Assembly (NCBI GenBank): GCA_002492045.1
Contig: DKXC01000045.1
Location: forward strand, 7,147-32,654
From: Micrococcaceae bacterium UBA7136
GTDB lineage: Bacteria > Actinomycetota > Actinomycetes > Actinomycetales > Micrococcaceae
DNA: 25,508 nt
Reading direction: 5' to 3'
Part shown: positions 14,826 through 21,776 of the stretch, in pieces
Layout: every line of letters starts with the position of its first letter
Numbering within the stretch: the stretch's first letter is position 1
Program-made: the position numbers and the translations under genes
The notes under the pieces: model-generated
What the model was told of the DNA's origin: nothing
The model's database searches: none
The model's input: the letters and a program-made list of their open reading frames with translations, nothing else

Positions 14826-17051
14826 CTACTCGCCCTCGCCTTCAGCTTCATCAGCCAGGACGGGAACCAGGGACAGCTTGCCGCGGTCGTCAATCTTAGA
14901 GATTTCGACCTGGACCTTCTGACCAACGCCCAGAACATCCTCGACGTCCTCGACCCGCTTGCCCTCGTTGAGCTTGCGCAGCTCAGAGATGTGCAGCAGG
15001 CCGTCCTTGCCGGGGGTCAGGGAGATGAAGGCACCGAAGCTGGTGGTCTTAACCACGGTACCCAGGTAGCGCTCCCCCACCTCAGGAACCTGAGGGTTAG
15101 CAATAGCGTTAATGGCAGAACGGGCAGCCTCAGCAGAGGGGCCGTCAGTAGCACCAATGTAGACGGTGCCGTCCTCTTCAATAGAGATGTCAGTACCGGT
15201 GTCTTCCTGGATCTGGTTAATCATCTTGCCCTTGGGGCCGATGACCTCACCAATCTTGTCAACCGGAATCTGAACAGAGATAACCCGGGGTGCGTAGGGG
15301 CTCATCTCGTCAGGGGCATCAATGGCAGCAGTCAGGACCTGCAGGATGTGCAGGCGAGCCTCACGAGCCTGGGTCAGGGCACCAGCCAGAACAGAGGCAG
15401 GGATACCGTCCAGCTTGGTGTCCAGCTGGATGGCGGTCACGAACTCGCTAGTACCGGCCACCTTGAAGTCCATATCACCCAGGGCGTCCTCAGCACCCAG
15501 GATGTCGGTTAGGGCTGCGTAGCGGGTCTCACCGTCTACCTGGTCAGAGACAAGGCCCATAGCAATACCGGCAACGGGAGCCTTAAGAGGCACACCGGCA
15601 TTGAGCAGGGAGAGGGTTGAGGCACAGACAGAGCCCATGGAGGTAGAACCGTTAGAGCCCAGGGCTTCAGAGACCTGACGGATAGCGTAGGGGAACTCCT
15701 CGCGGGTGGGCAGAACGGGGGTGATTGCCCGCTCAGCCAGGGCGCCGTGGCCAATTTCGCGGCGCTTGGGTGAACCTACACGGCCGGTCTCACCGGTGGA
15801 GTAGGGCGGGAAGTTGTAGTGGTGGATGTAGCGCTTGGACTTGACCGGGTAGAGGGAGTCTAGCTGCTGCTCCATCTTGAGCATGTTGAGGGTGGTAACA
15901 CCCATAATCTGGGTTTCGCCGCGCTCAAAGATAGCAGAACCGTGTACCCGGGGCAGAACCTCAACCTCAGCGGTCAGCTGGCGGATGTCGGTCAGGCCGC
16001 GGCCATCAATACGAACCTGGTCAGTCAGAATCCGCTGGCGGACAATCTGCTTGGTCAGGGCGTTGAAGGAGGCGTTGACCTCGTCCTCACGGCCCTCAAA
16101 CTCAGCACCTTCAGCAGCCAGGGCTTCTACAATCTCCTGCTGCAGGGCGGCAGAGGCTTCTTCCCGCTCCTGCTTGCCGGCGATGGAGTAGACCTCGGTA
16201 ATCTTGGCGGCGTAGGTTTCCAGGGCGGCGTCTACCTCGGGGGCCCGCTCACCAAAGGTGGGAAGATCTAGGGCGGGCTTGCCGGCGCGGGCAGCCAGAT
16301 CAGCCTGGGCCTGGCAGAGGGCAGCAATGAAGGGCTTGGCAGCTTCCAGACCCTGGGCTACGACCTCTTCGGTGGGGGCGACAGCCCCGTCTTCCTTAAT
16401 GAGCTTCCAGGAGTTGTCGGTAGCTTCAGCCTCAACCATCATGATGGCTACGTCTTCACTACCGTCTTCCTTGGTGACGACGCGACCGGCAACAGCCATG
16501 TCGAAGACGGCGTCCTCCAGCTGGGAGAACTTGGGGAAGCAAACCCACTGGCCATCAATCAGGGCCATACGGACGCCACCGATGGGGCCAGCGAAGGGCG
16601 CACCAGAGAGAGTGGTAGAGCAGGAGGCAGCGTTGATAGCAACGGTGTTGTAGATTTCGTCCGGCTCAATGGTTAGGACGGTGACAACCACCTGAACCTC
16701 GTTGCGGATGCCCTTCTTGAAGGCAGGACGCAGGGGGCGGTCAATCAGGCGGGCAGCCAGGATAGCCTCGGTGGTGGGGCGGCCTTCACGGCGGAAGAAG
16801 GAGCCGGGAATCTTACCGGCTGCGTACATGCGCTCTTCGACGTCTACGGTCAGGGGGAAGAAGTCGAAGCCTTCGCGGGGGCTCTTGCCAATGGCGGTGG
16901 CTGAGAGCAGGGTGGTTTCGTCGTCAATGGTGACCAGGGCGGAGCCGGCGGCCTGCTTAGCTAGGCGGCCGGTTTCAAAGCGGACTACCCGCTGACCAAA
17001 CTTGCCATTATCAATAATGGCTTCGGCAAACTGAATTTCGGGACCTTCCAT
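14826..17051 (-). CDS. pnp: Polyribonucleotide nucleotidyltransferase (PNPase)
   Basis: 741 residues, full length. It degrades RNA 3' to 5' with phosphate, and can run in reverse. Two RNase PH domains are seen. The first includes FFRREGRPTTEAILAARLI and the second ERGETQIMGVTTL and LGDMDFKVAGT, whose aspartates are the expected metal-binding catalytic residues. Between them is the helical linker (about 245-330). A KH domain carries the GPKG loop (IGEVIGPKGKMINQIQ), followed by an S1 domain (ERYLGTVVKTTSFGAFISL) and an acidic tail. It follows rpsO on the same strand, as in most bacteria. The leader is structured (see 17073-17153), so autocontrol at the RNA level is likely. The ATG at 17051 lies after a GAGGAA site. 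Confidence 0.98.
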   Translation of the reverse strand: MEGPEIQFAEAIIDNGKFGQRVVRFETGRLAKQAAGSALVTIDDETTLLSATAIGKSPREGFDFFPLTVDVEERMYAAGKIPGSFFRREGRPTTEAILAARLIDRPLRPAFKKGIRNEVQVVVTVLTIEPDEIYNTVAINAASCSTTLSGAPFAGPIGGVRMALIDGQWVCFPKFSQLEDAVFDMAVAGRVVTKEDGSEDVAIMMVEAEATDNSWKLIKEDGAVAPTEEVVAQGLEAAKPFIAALCQAQADLAARAGKPALDLPTFGERAPEVDAALETYAAKITEVYSIAGKQEREEASAALQQEIVEALAAEGAEFEGREDEVNASFNALTKQIVRQRILTDQVRIDGRGLTDIRQLTAEVEVLPRVHGSAIFERGETQIMGVTTLNMLKMEQQLDSLYPVKSKRYIHHYNFPPYSTGETGRVGSPKRREIGHGALAERAITPVLPTREEFPYAIRQVSEALGSNGSTSMGSVCASTLSLLNAGVPLKAPVAGIAMGLVSDQVDGETRYAALTDILGAEDALGDMDFKVAGTSEFVTAIQLDTKLDGIPASVLAGALTQAREARLHILQVLTAAIDAPDEMSPYAPRVISVQIPVDKIGEVIGPKGKMINQIQEDTGTDISIEEDGTVYIGATDGPSAEAARSAINAIANPQVPEVGERYLGTVVKTTSFGAFISLTPGKDGLLHISELRKLNEGKRVEDVEDVLGVGQKVQVEISKIDDRGKLSLVPVLADEAEGEGE

Positions 17052-17072
17052 GGTTCCTCGCTTTCCTTGTCT

Positions 17073-17153
17073 TGCCCTGCTGTCGGCCCTCGATTGAGGC
17101 CCACAGGCGTCGTCTCCTGTAAACCGCTACCGATGACCGTAGGGGGCAGGGCA
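17073..17153 (-). ncRNA. Structured pnp leader, candidate Actino-pnp RNA motif
   Basis: On the minus strand this 5' UTR forms a closed multi-stem fold. The outer stem pairs 17146-17153 with 17073-17080 (TGCCCTGC with GCAGGGCA in the RNA). Inside are a stem of ACAGG/CCTGT (17103-17107 and 17116-17120) and a short CTC/GAG hairpin in 17086-17102 (GGCCCTCGATTGAGGCC). The outer stem ends 22 bases before the pnp start. An RNA motif called Actino-pnp is known from actinobacterial pnp leaders, thought to act in cis; the position fits. I have not aligned it to the published consensus, so the identification is by position and general form. Confidence 0.5.
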
Positions 17154-17203
17154 CTTATTTCTTTCTAAGGTCTTCTGATCAGGCAGAAGAGGGGGTTCAT
17201 AAG

Positions 17204-17260
17204 GTGAGGGCCTTTTCGCTGCTCCCTCCCCTAGGGGCTGGCTAGCAAGAAGACCCTCAC
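17204..17260 (-). terminator. Hairpin between rpsO and pnp
   Basis: GTGAGGGCCTT (17204-17214) pairs with AAGACCCTCAC (17250-17260) over 11 positions with one G-U pair, enclosing a GC-rich inner region. It begins 11 bases past the rpsO stop. Followed on the minus strand by CTTATGAACCCCC, with no strong T run, it could be a partial terminator or an RNA-processing site comparable in position to the rpsO-pnp hairpins of other bacteria. Confidence 0.5.
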
Positions 17261-17270
17261 GCTTAAGTAT

Positions 17271-17540
17271 TTATCGGCGGATACCCAGACGCTCGATGAG
17301 TGAACGGTAACGCTCGATGTCGACGCTCTTGAGGTAGCCCAGCAGGTTGCGGCGGCGACCAACAAGAATCATCAGACCACGACGGGAGTGGTGGTCGTGC
17401 TTGTGGAACTTGAGGTGTTCGGTCAGGTCGCTGATGCGACGGGACAGAACAGCAATCTGCACCTCGGGTGAACCGGTGTCACCCTCGTGAGTTGCGTATT
17501 CCTTCATGATTTCCTGCTTGATCTTAGGATCAAGAGCCAT
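17271..17540 (-). CDS. rpsO: 30S ribosomal protein S15
   Basis: 89 residues, the normal length. The sequence has the S15 signature HKHDHHSRRGLMILVGRRRN and LLGYLKSVDIERYRSLIERL, which bind the central domain of 16S rRNA and help start assembly of the small-subunit platform. The ATG at 17540 has an excellent AGGAG seven bases away. Its own leader (17541 on) contains stable hairpins. The gene order rpsO then pnp is conserved in bacteria. In this genome the upstream neighbour is not ribF directly: a toxin-antitoxin-like module, a small membrane gene and a luxS/nucleosidase pair lie in between. Confidence 0.98.
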   Translation of the reverse strand: MALDPKIKQEIMKEYATHEGDTGSPEVQIAVLSRRISDLTEHLKFHKHDHHSRRGLMILVGRRRNLLGYLKSVDIERYRSLIERLGIRR

Positions 17541-17660
17541 GTTTTAACTCCTAGAGTTAGTGCCGTGTACGGCCCGGTCAATATTTTTACTGCCGGGTTG
17601 AGGACGCTGACGGTAACCAAAGCTACCGGCGTCGCTGCAGGCAACTGCCACGGACTACAG
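17541..17660 (-). promoter_or_regulatory. rpsO leader with hairpins
   Basis: On the minus strand the stretch before the AGGAG site has three hairpins: CGGTAGC-TTTG-GTTACCG, a CCCGG/CCGGG pair around an AT-rich loop, and GCCGT-AC-ACGGC. S15 is known to repress its own translation through leader folds in several bacteria; this leader could do so, but the structures used differ between phyla and no match is claimed. Confidence 0.35.
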
Positions 17661-17753
17661 TCGTCTACTCCCCTAACTCTACCGCACAAGTCCAGCTGCC
17701 GGAAGATAGGGGCCACTGCTAGCTTGCTCACCTGGATTCATACAAACCCTTGA

Positions 17754-17771
17754 TTCTGAATATATTCAGAA
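17754..17771. promoter_or_regulatory. Perfect 18-bp palindrome upstream of antitoxin gene
   Basis: TTCTGAATATATTCAGAA reads the same on both strands and ends 13 bases before the antitoxin ATG at 17785. It includes TATATT, which could be part of the -10 box. Phd/YefM-type antitoxins commonly repress their own promoter by binding palindromes there, so this is the likely operator. Confidence 0.6.
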
Positions 17772-17784
17772 CTAAGCTGGCTTT

Positions 17785-18240
17785 ATGCCCTCTATTACCC
17801 AACAATTCCAATCATCAGAGCTCAGTCGTTCCTCCCAAAAGGTCTTTGAAGCAGCCAGCCAGGAACCCGTCCGTATCACCCGCAGAGACGGGGAAAACCT
17901 CATTCTCATGACCGAGAAAGAAGTAGAAAGACAAGAAACCCTCTTCGCACTCGCCGCCCAACTAGTGGCCCTGTCCACTCGCACGCTCTCCGACGAAGAC
18001 CTAGTAGCCGACATGAGCCTACATTTTCCCTGGATTCTAACTCTCAAAAATCAGGATAAAAAGGCCTGCGCCAGGGATATCATCAATGACTCCCGGGCAA
18101 GCTTTTCCCTGGGCAACCCCACCATTATCTTGGGCACTCTCAATGCCTGGCATGATACAGCCCAGGCGGTAGCAGCAGACTATCCCCGGATTAGTGACTA
18201 CAGTCAAGATATCCGTCTATCAGCTTTTGAGCGTCCCTAA
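17785..18240 (+). CDS. Phd/YefM-family antitoxin
   Basis: 151 residues. Residues 12-50 look like the Phd/YefM DNA-binding domain (LSRSSQKVFEAASQEPVRIT followed by RRDGENLILMTEKEVER): a strand-helix-strand unit ending in a '.L.L....' segment. The rest is a longer helical C-terminal region (SLHFPWILTLKNQDKKACAR and GTLNAWHDTAQAVAADY) ending in FERP, which would wrap the toxin. Phd proteins are usually 70-90 residues, so this one belongs to a longer actinobacterial type. It lies divergent from rpsO, behind a perfect palindrome, with almost no leader and a weak ribosome site. A small toxin-like frame overlaps its end. The role as a neutralising antitoxin and autorepressor is inferred from family and layout. 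Confidence 0.75.
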   Translation: MPSITQQFQSSELSRSSQKVFEAASQEPVRITRRDGENLILMTEKEVERQETLFALAAQLVALSTRTLSDEDLVADMSLHFPWILTLKNQDKKACARDIINDSRASFSLGNPTIILGTLNAWHDTAQAVAADYPRISDYSQDIRLSAFERP

Positions 18241-18367
18241 AAATGGGCAAGAGCGGCAGTACCGAAATCTAAGCAGAGGCGCAAGAATCTGGTACTTCGT
18301 TGTAGAAAAAGAAAGGGCTGTTTATATCACTGAGATTTTTACAGCCCATCCCAAAGCAACCCAGTAG
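18194..18367 (+). CDS. Very short RelE/ParE-like toxin frame overlapping the antitoxin
   Basis: In the frame +1 to the antitoxin there is an open stretch ending at TAG 18365-18367. With the GTG at 18194 it codes for 57 residues; a TTG at 18227 is another option, and there is no in-frame ATG. The end reads RGARIWYFVVEKERAVYI then TEIFTAHPKATQ, with the 'R.WYFV......V.I.....HPK' ending common to RelE/ParE-like toxins paired with Phd antitoxins. Residues before that include PKNGQERQYRNLS. An ATG at 18243, just past the antitoxin stop, is out of frame by one base; one extra G in the GGG at 18245-18247 would join it to this frame and give a 41-residue protein. So the gene may have a GTG start, a frameshift, or a sequencing error. 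It could also be a decayed toxin. Confidence 0.5.
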   Translation: MTTVKISVYQLLSVPKNGQERQYRNLSRGARIWYFVVEKERAVYITEIFTAHPKATQ

Positions 18368-18369
18368 GA

Positions 18370-18672
18370 CTACTTCTGCTCCCGGCCAAAGGCTAGGGAA
18401 GCCAGGGCAGTAGCCCCGGTAACGGTGCAAACAGCAGGCCAGGGGCCAATCTTCTTATGCAGGGCATGGGAGTAGCCAAAAGCACCCAGGTAAACAGCGG
18501 TCAGCCCCAGAGCCCGGGCTCTACCAGCGTTCTGCTGCCAACCAGCGAAGGCGGCCGCCCCACCGGCAGCCAGGGCAACCCCGCCCAGGGCCCGAACCTG
18601 GGTCAGCCGGGCAATCTTATAGCCGCCCATGAGACCAGCAGAAGCAGCGGCGGTAGGAATCAGAACATTCAT
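18370..18672 (-). CDS. Small membrane protein of unknown function
   Basis: 100 residues. The ribosome site is strong (GGAGG seven bases before the ATG at 18672) and the frame is rich in Ala, Gly and Leu, so it is likely real. Three or four hydrophobic segments are visible (about 5-18, 28-46, 55-70 and 77-95), separated by short basic stretches (KIARLTQVR, HKKIGPW). The fragment GPWPAVCTVTGATALASLAF ends the protein. I do not recognise a named family. It resembles small conserved actinobacterial membrane proteins, but this is only a general likeness. It is convergent with the toxin frame (only 2 bases between stops) and divergent from luxS. Confidence 0.65.
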   Translation of the reverse strand: MNVLIPTAAASAGLMGGYKIARLTQVRALGGVALAAGGAAAFAGWQQNAGRARALGLTAVYLGAFGYSHALHKKIGPWPAVCTVTGATALASLAFGREQK

Positions 18673-18764
18673 GGAAGAACCTCCATCGGTTGTGTCAGCA
18701 AAGGTTACCTCCAGCCTACCGGAGTCACTAGCGCCAAACCCACCCTGTCAGCCAGAATAGGGGC
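18673..18764. promoter_or_regulatory. Divergent promoter region of membrane gene and luxS
   Basis: These 92 bases separate the minus-strand membrane gene from plus-strand luxS, so both promoters should be here. CTCC and GGAG copies flank AGCCTACC (18710-18723 area), a weak inverted repeat. No clear -35/-10 pair was recognised and no SAM- or SAH-riboswitch fold was seen. Confidence 0.3.
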
Positions 18765-19247
18765 ATGGAAAAAAATGAGACCTTCCAAAAGGAAAAGACC
18801 AATGTGGAGTCCTTCGACCTGGACCACACCCGGGTGCTGGCCCCCTACGTCCGTCTGGCAGGACGCAAGGAACTAGCCGGTGGCGACACCCTCCTCAAAT
18901 ACGACATTCGCTTCTGCCAGCCCAACCAAGAACACCTGGGCATGAAGGCCATCCACTCGATTGAGCATATGACCGCCCACCACATGCGCAACCACACCGA
19001 CGCCCTGATCGACTTCTCACCTATGGGCTGCCAGACCGGTTTCTACGCCCTGACCCTGGGCCTGGAGCTAGAGGACTTCCTGCCTATCCTGGAGGCCAGT
19101 TTCCAGGACATCCTGGCTGCCGCTGAAGTTCCGGCTGCTAATGAGGTTCAGTGCGGCTGGGGTGCCAACCATTCCCTGGCCGAGGCCCAGGATGCCGTCC
19201 GGGCCTTTTTGGCTAAGCGGGATGAGTGGGAGCAGGTGATGGCCTAG
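18765..19247 (+). CDS. luxS: S-ribosylhomocysteine lyase
   Basis: 160 residues. LuxS cleaves S-ribosylhomocysteine to homocysteine and 4,5-dihydroxypentane-2,3-dione, the AI-2 precursor. Metal ligands H64 and H68 are in AIHSIEHMTA, and C130 is in VQCGWGANH. The catalytic cysteine is C89 in SPMGCQTGFY and the general base is E67. Length is normal. The start is uncertain: the ATG at 18765 has AGGGG only one base away, while a GTG at 18804 has AAAGGAAAAG at a good distance and would begin VESFDLDH, close to other family members that begin a few residues before SF.LDH. It lies just ahead of the MTA/SAH nucleosidase, whose product is its substrate. Confidence 0.95.
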   Translation: MEKNETFQKEKTNVESFDLDHTRVLAPYVRLAGRKELAGGDTLLKYDIRFCQPNQEHLGMKAIHSIEHMTAHHMRNHTDALIDFSPMGCQTGFYALTLGLELEDFLPILEASFQDILAAAEVPAANEVQCGWGANHSLAEAQDAVRAFLAKRDEWEQVMA

Positions 19248-19987
19248 TGACCGTCTTGCAGCTGCCCGCTGGCTTTGAGCAGGCCCCCATTATTCAGGTG
19301 GCCATGGACGAAGAAGCCGCTCCCTTCCTGGACCGCACCCAAGAGGCCGGGCCCTCTCTCACCCTGGGTGAAGCTGTCTTCTACCCCCGCCTGCTAGTGC
19401 AAGAAGGCAAAGAAACACCCCTGCTGCTGGTTCGCTCTAAGATTGGCCTGGTCAACGCAGCCTCAGCCCTCTCCACCGCCCTGGCCCTGGTGCCCTCCCC
19501 CCGCCTGGTCATCTCAGCCGGTACAGCAGGTGGCCTACGGGCCGATGTGGAAGTAGGCGACCTGGTTCTAGGCACCGACTACACTTACACGGACGCCGAC
19601 GCCACCGCCTTCGGCTACGCCTTCGGTCAGGTACCCGGTATGCCAGAGCGCTACTCTAGCGACCCGGCCCTGCTGGATAAGGCCCGGCAGGCAGCCCAAG
19701 CCTATACCGGTCAAGGCCGACCCCTCTTTGGCCCCATGCTGGCCGGTGGATCCTTCGTCACCGCCCACAATGTCAAGGACACCCGCCAGCTCTTCCCCCA
19801 GGCCCTCTCCACCGACATGGAAACCACGGCCCTAGCCCAAATCTGCTCCAGCCGGTCCCTGCCCTTCCTAGCCGTCCGGGGAGTCTCAGACCTCTGCGGC
19901 CCGGCCGCCGACCAGGACTTCCACATGGATGCCCCCATCGTGGCTGAGCGCAGCGCAGTGCTGGTACTGGATCTACTGACCCGCTAA
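19247..19987 (+). CDS. mtn: 5'-methylthioadenosine/S-adenosylhomocysteine nucleosidase
   Basis: 246 residues from GTG 19247, which overlaps the luxS stop by one base (TAGTG); a GTG at 19226 is possible. The enzyme cleaves adenine from methylthioadenosine and S-adenosylhomocysteine. Near the start AMDEEAAPFL matches the family's AMEEE loop, with E23 in the place of E. coli Glu12. VISAGTAGGL (purine/ribose loop), STDMETTALAQ (ribose-binding Met-Glu) and AVRGVSDLCG (catalytic Asp) are all in place. It makes S-ribosylhomocysteine for LuxS, so the pair recycles SAH from methylation and makes AI-2. The coding end meets ribF's end (overlapping by 4 bases, opposite strands). Confidence 0.93.
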   Translation: MTVLQLPAGFEQAPIIQVAMDEEAAPFLDRTQEAGPSLTLGEAVFYPRLLVQEGKETPLLLVRSKIGLVNAASALSTALALVPSPRLVISAGTAGGLRADVEVGDLVLGTDYTYTDADATAFGYAFGQVPGMPERYSSDPALLDKARQAAQAYTGQGRPLFGPMLAGGSFVTAHNVKDTRQLFPQALSTDMETTALAQICSSRSLPFLAVRGVSDLCGPAADQDFHMDAPIVAERSAVLVLDLLTR

Positions 19988-20937
19988 GCGGCCAGAACCT
20001 GCCGGGCCTCCTCCACGTCCTGATGCATCTGCTCAATCAGGGCCTGGGGGCCCCGGTAGGCCACCATTCCCCGCAGATAGGCAACAAACTCTAGGGTGAC
20101 CCGCTGACCGTAAAGGTTAAAGCTCTCTACCGGCTCCTGGGGCCGGTCAATGACATGGGCCTCCACCTGCCGCTGCTCAATACCCTCAAAGGTGGGGTTG
20201 GTGCCCACTGAGACCGCCACTGGGTGACGCACCCCGGCCTGGTCAGTCAGCCAGCCAGCATAAACTCCGTCAGCAGGGGCCAGGCCCATGGAATCCAGGG
20301 ATAGGTTAGCGGTAGGAAAACCCAGTTCACGTCCCCGGGCCAGGCCGTGAACGACCTCCCCGGTCATGTAGTGGTAGCGGCCCAGCAGGTTAGCGGCCTC
20401 TTCAACCCGTCCCTCAGCTAAGAGGCTGCGAATAATAGTAGAAGAGCAACGGCGGTCGTCCTGGGCCTTAAGGTCTTCAACCACCAGCACCTCAAAACCA
20501 TACTTTTGGCCCAGCTGCCGCATGGTGGTCAGGTCACCAGAATTATTGACCCCAAAACGAACATCATCACCAATGACAACCACCCGGGCCCCCAGGGTCT
20601 CAACAAAGGTGGAGCGAACAAAATCCTCCGGGGTTTGGGCTGCAAATTCCAGGTTGTAGTGCAGCAGCAGGTAGACGTCCAGGCCCAGGGCCTCCATAAG
20701 CTGACTGCGGGCCTGCTGGTCCATAATCTCCTGGTGGTCCTGACCGTAGCCATGAGCCAAAGCCGGATGAGGATCAAAGGAGATAGCTACCGACGTCAAA
20801 GAGCGCTCCCGGGCCGTATCAATCAGGGTAGAGAGCACCTTCTGGTGGCCACGGTGGACCCCGTCAAAGTTGCCGATGGTTACAACGGTAGGGCCCAGAT
20901 CCCGGGGGACCTCTTCAAGGGCAGTAAAGTGCTTCAC
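19984..20937 (-). CDS. ribF: Bifunctional riboflavin kinase/FAD synthetase
   Basis: 317 residues starting with GTG at 20937, with AAGGAG at a good distance. The protein phosphorylates riboflavin to FMN and then adenylates it to FAD. The N-terminal nucleotidyltransferase domain has the TIGNFDGVHRGH motif (residues 20-31) and the C-terminal kinase domain has GRELGFPTANLSL near residue 205 and VSVGTNPTFEG. Length is normal. The gene order truB, ribF, rpsO, pnp is common in bacteria; here two small membrane genes lie between truB and ribF, and foreign-looking modules lie between ribF and rpsO. ribF's 3' end converges with the nucleosidase gene. Confidence 0.97.
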   Translation of the reverse strand: MKHFTALEEVPRDLGPTVVTIGNFDGVHRGHQKVLSTLIDTARERSLTSVAISFDPHPALAHGYGQDHQEIMDQQARSQLMEALGLDVYLLLHYNLEFAAQTPEDFVRSTFVETLGARVVVIGDDVRFGVNNSGDLTTMRQLGQKYGFEVLVVEDLKAQDDRRCSSTIIRSLLAEGRVEEAANLLGRYHYMTGEVVHGLARGRELGFPTANLSLDSMGLAPADGVYAGWLTDQAGVRHPVAVSVGTNPTFEGIEQRQVEAHVIDRPQEPVESFNLYGQRVTLEFVAYLRGMVAYRGPQALIEQMHQDVEEARQVLAA

Positions 20938-20966
20938 GCTTCTCCTTCGCTGACTACCTGACTATC

Positions 20967-21395
20967 TTACGCCTTCTGGCCTGCACCCGGGCGGGTTTTA
21001 TAGAGCCAGGCCAGGCCCACCATAGGCAGAAACAGAGGAATATAAGCGTAGCCAGCCCCAAAATGAGACCAGACTGAGGCCAGCTCAAAATACTGGGGCT
21101 GTAGGTAAGAGAAGGCACCCACCAGCAGGACAGCAACCATTTCAATGGAGACAGCCAGCAGGGAAACCTTCCAGGCCCCTTCCCCCTTCTTGGCCAGGGC
21201 AATCGTCGCCAGCAGATAGATCAGGGCGGAGAGGGCAGAGAGGCTAATAGACAGGGGGGCTTCATCGAACTTACGAACCAGCTGGTAGGCTGAGCGGGCC
21301 CCGGCCGAGAGGGTAAAAACGGCGTAGATGACCACCAGCAGACGGCCAAAACCCTTATTCGTGCTCTTGCTGAAAGTTTCTGCTGCTTCTTGCAT
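20967..21395 (-). CDS. Four-helix membrane protein of unknown function
   Basis: 142 residues with four hydrophobic segments (about 17-35, 49-67, 79-97, and 112-130). A short polar N-terminus (MQEAAETFSKSTNKG) precedes the first. The ends are cytoplasmic-looking and basic. The ribosome site GCGAGAAAAATG is acceptable. It starts 9 bases after the preceding membrane gene and precedes ribF by 29 bases. I do not recognise a functional family, though such proteins occur in this position in related actinobacteria. The close spacing to the preceding gene suggests the two act together, perhaps as a pair in the membrane. Nothing else can be said. Confidence 0.7.
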   Translation of the reverse strand: MQEAAETFSKSTNKGFGRLLVVIYAVFTLSAGARSAYQLVRKFDEAPLSISLSALSALIYLLATIALAKKGEGAWKVSLLAVSIEMVAVLLVGAFSYLQPQYFELASVWSHFGAGYAYIPLFLPMVGLAWLYKTRPGAGQKA

Positions 21396-21404
21396 TTTTC
21401 TCGC

Positions 21405-21776
21405 TTAGTAGTAGTACCAGAGCATGTTCATCCGGTGAACCATGACAATGAGCACCGGGCCGGTCAGGCCCAGCACCAGGGTAGACCAGCGGGAGCGCTC
21501 CATGAGGGACCAGATAAAAGTACCCACCGGGATAATCATGGCCGTAATCAGGTAGCCGTAGTATTCTAGCCAGTCCCCACTCGGCCCCTCAGTGACAGCC
21601 TGCATAATCATAGAGCCAACCAGGTAGACCACCAGGAAGGCCTCCAGCACAATCACTGAACCCTGGGTGTAGTCGTCGGGGGCAAAACCCCGCAGGAACT
21701 GGACCAGGCAGAGAATAAAGGAGAGGCTGCCCAGCAGTAGGCAGAGCCAAAACCAAAGATCAAGACCAAGAATCAT
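21405..21776 (-). CDS. Small membrane protein with YYY terminus, unknown function
   Basis: 123 residues with about four hydrophobic segments. The start overlaps the truB stop as ATGA (21773-21776) and GGAGAG lies 8 bases upstream, so translation is likely coupled to truB. The second and third segments (IVLEAFLVVYLVGSMIMQAV and YGYLITAMIIPVGTFIWSL) are separated by an acidic loop (TEGPSGDWLEY). The last residues are NMLWYYY, an unusual aromatic tail. The protein resembles conserved small actinobacterial membrane proteins near truB, but I recognise no function. It may work with the membrane protein encoded next. Confidence 0.72.
   Translation of the reverse strand: MILGLDLWFWLCLLLGSLSFILCLVQFLRGFAPDDYTQGSVIVLEAFLVVYLVGSMIMQAVTEGPSGDWLEYYGYLITAMIIPVGTFIWSLMERSRWSTLVLGLTGPVLIVMVHRMNMLWYYY

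Noticed and set aside
14808..14831. GAAGCT/AGCTTC palindrome at the pnp stop
   Set aside because: Only a 6-bp stem overlapping the stop codon; easily due to chance.
18243..18272. ATG 18243 mini-frame after the antitoxin
   Set aside because: It ends after nine codons. It is only of interest as the possible original toxin start if one base is missing.
19226..19987. GTG 19226 as nucleosidase start
   Set aside because: Adds seven residues inside luxS without a family match; GTG 19247 coupled to the luxS stop fits better, though not proven.
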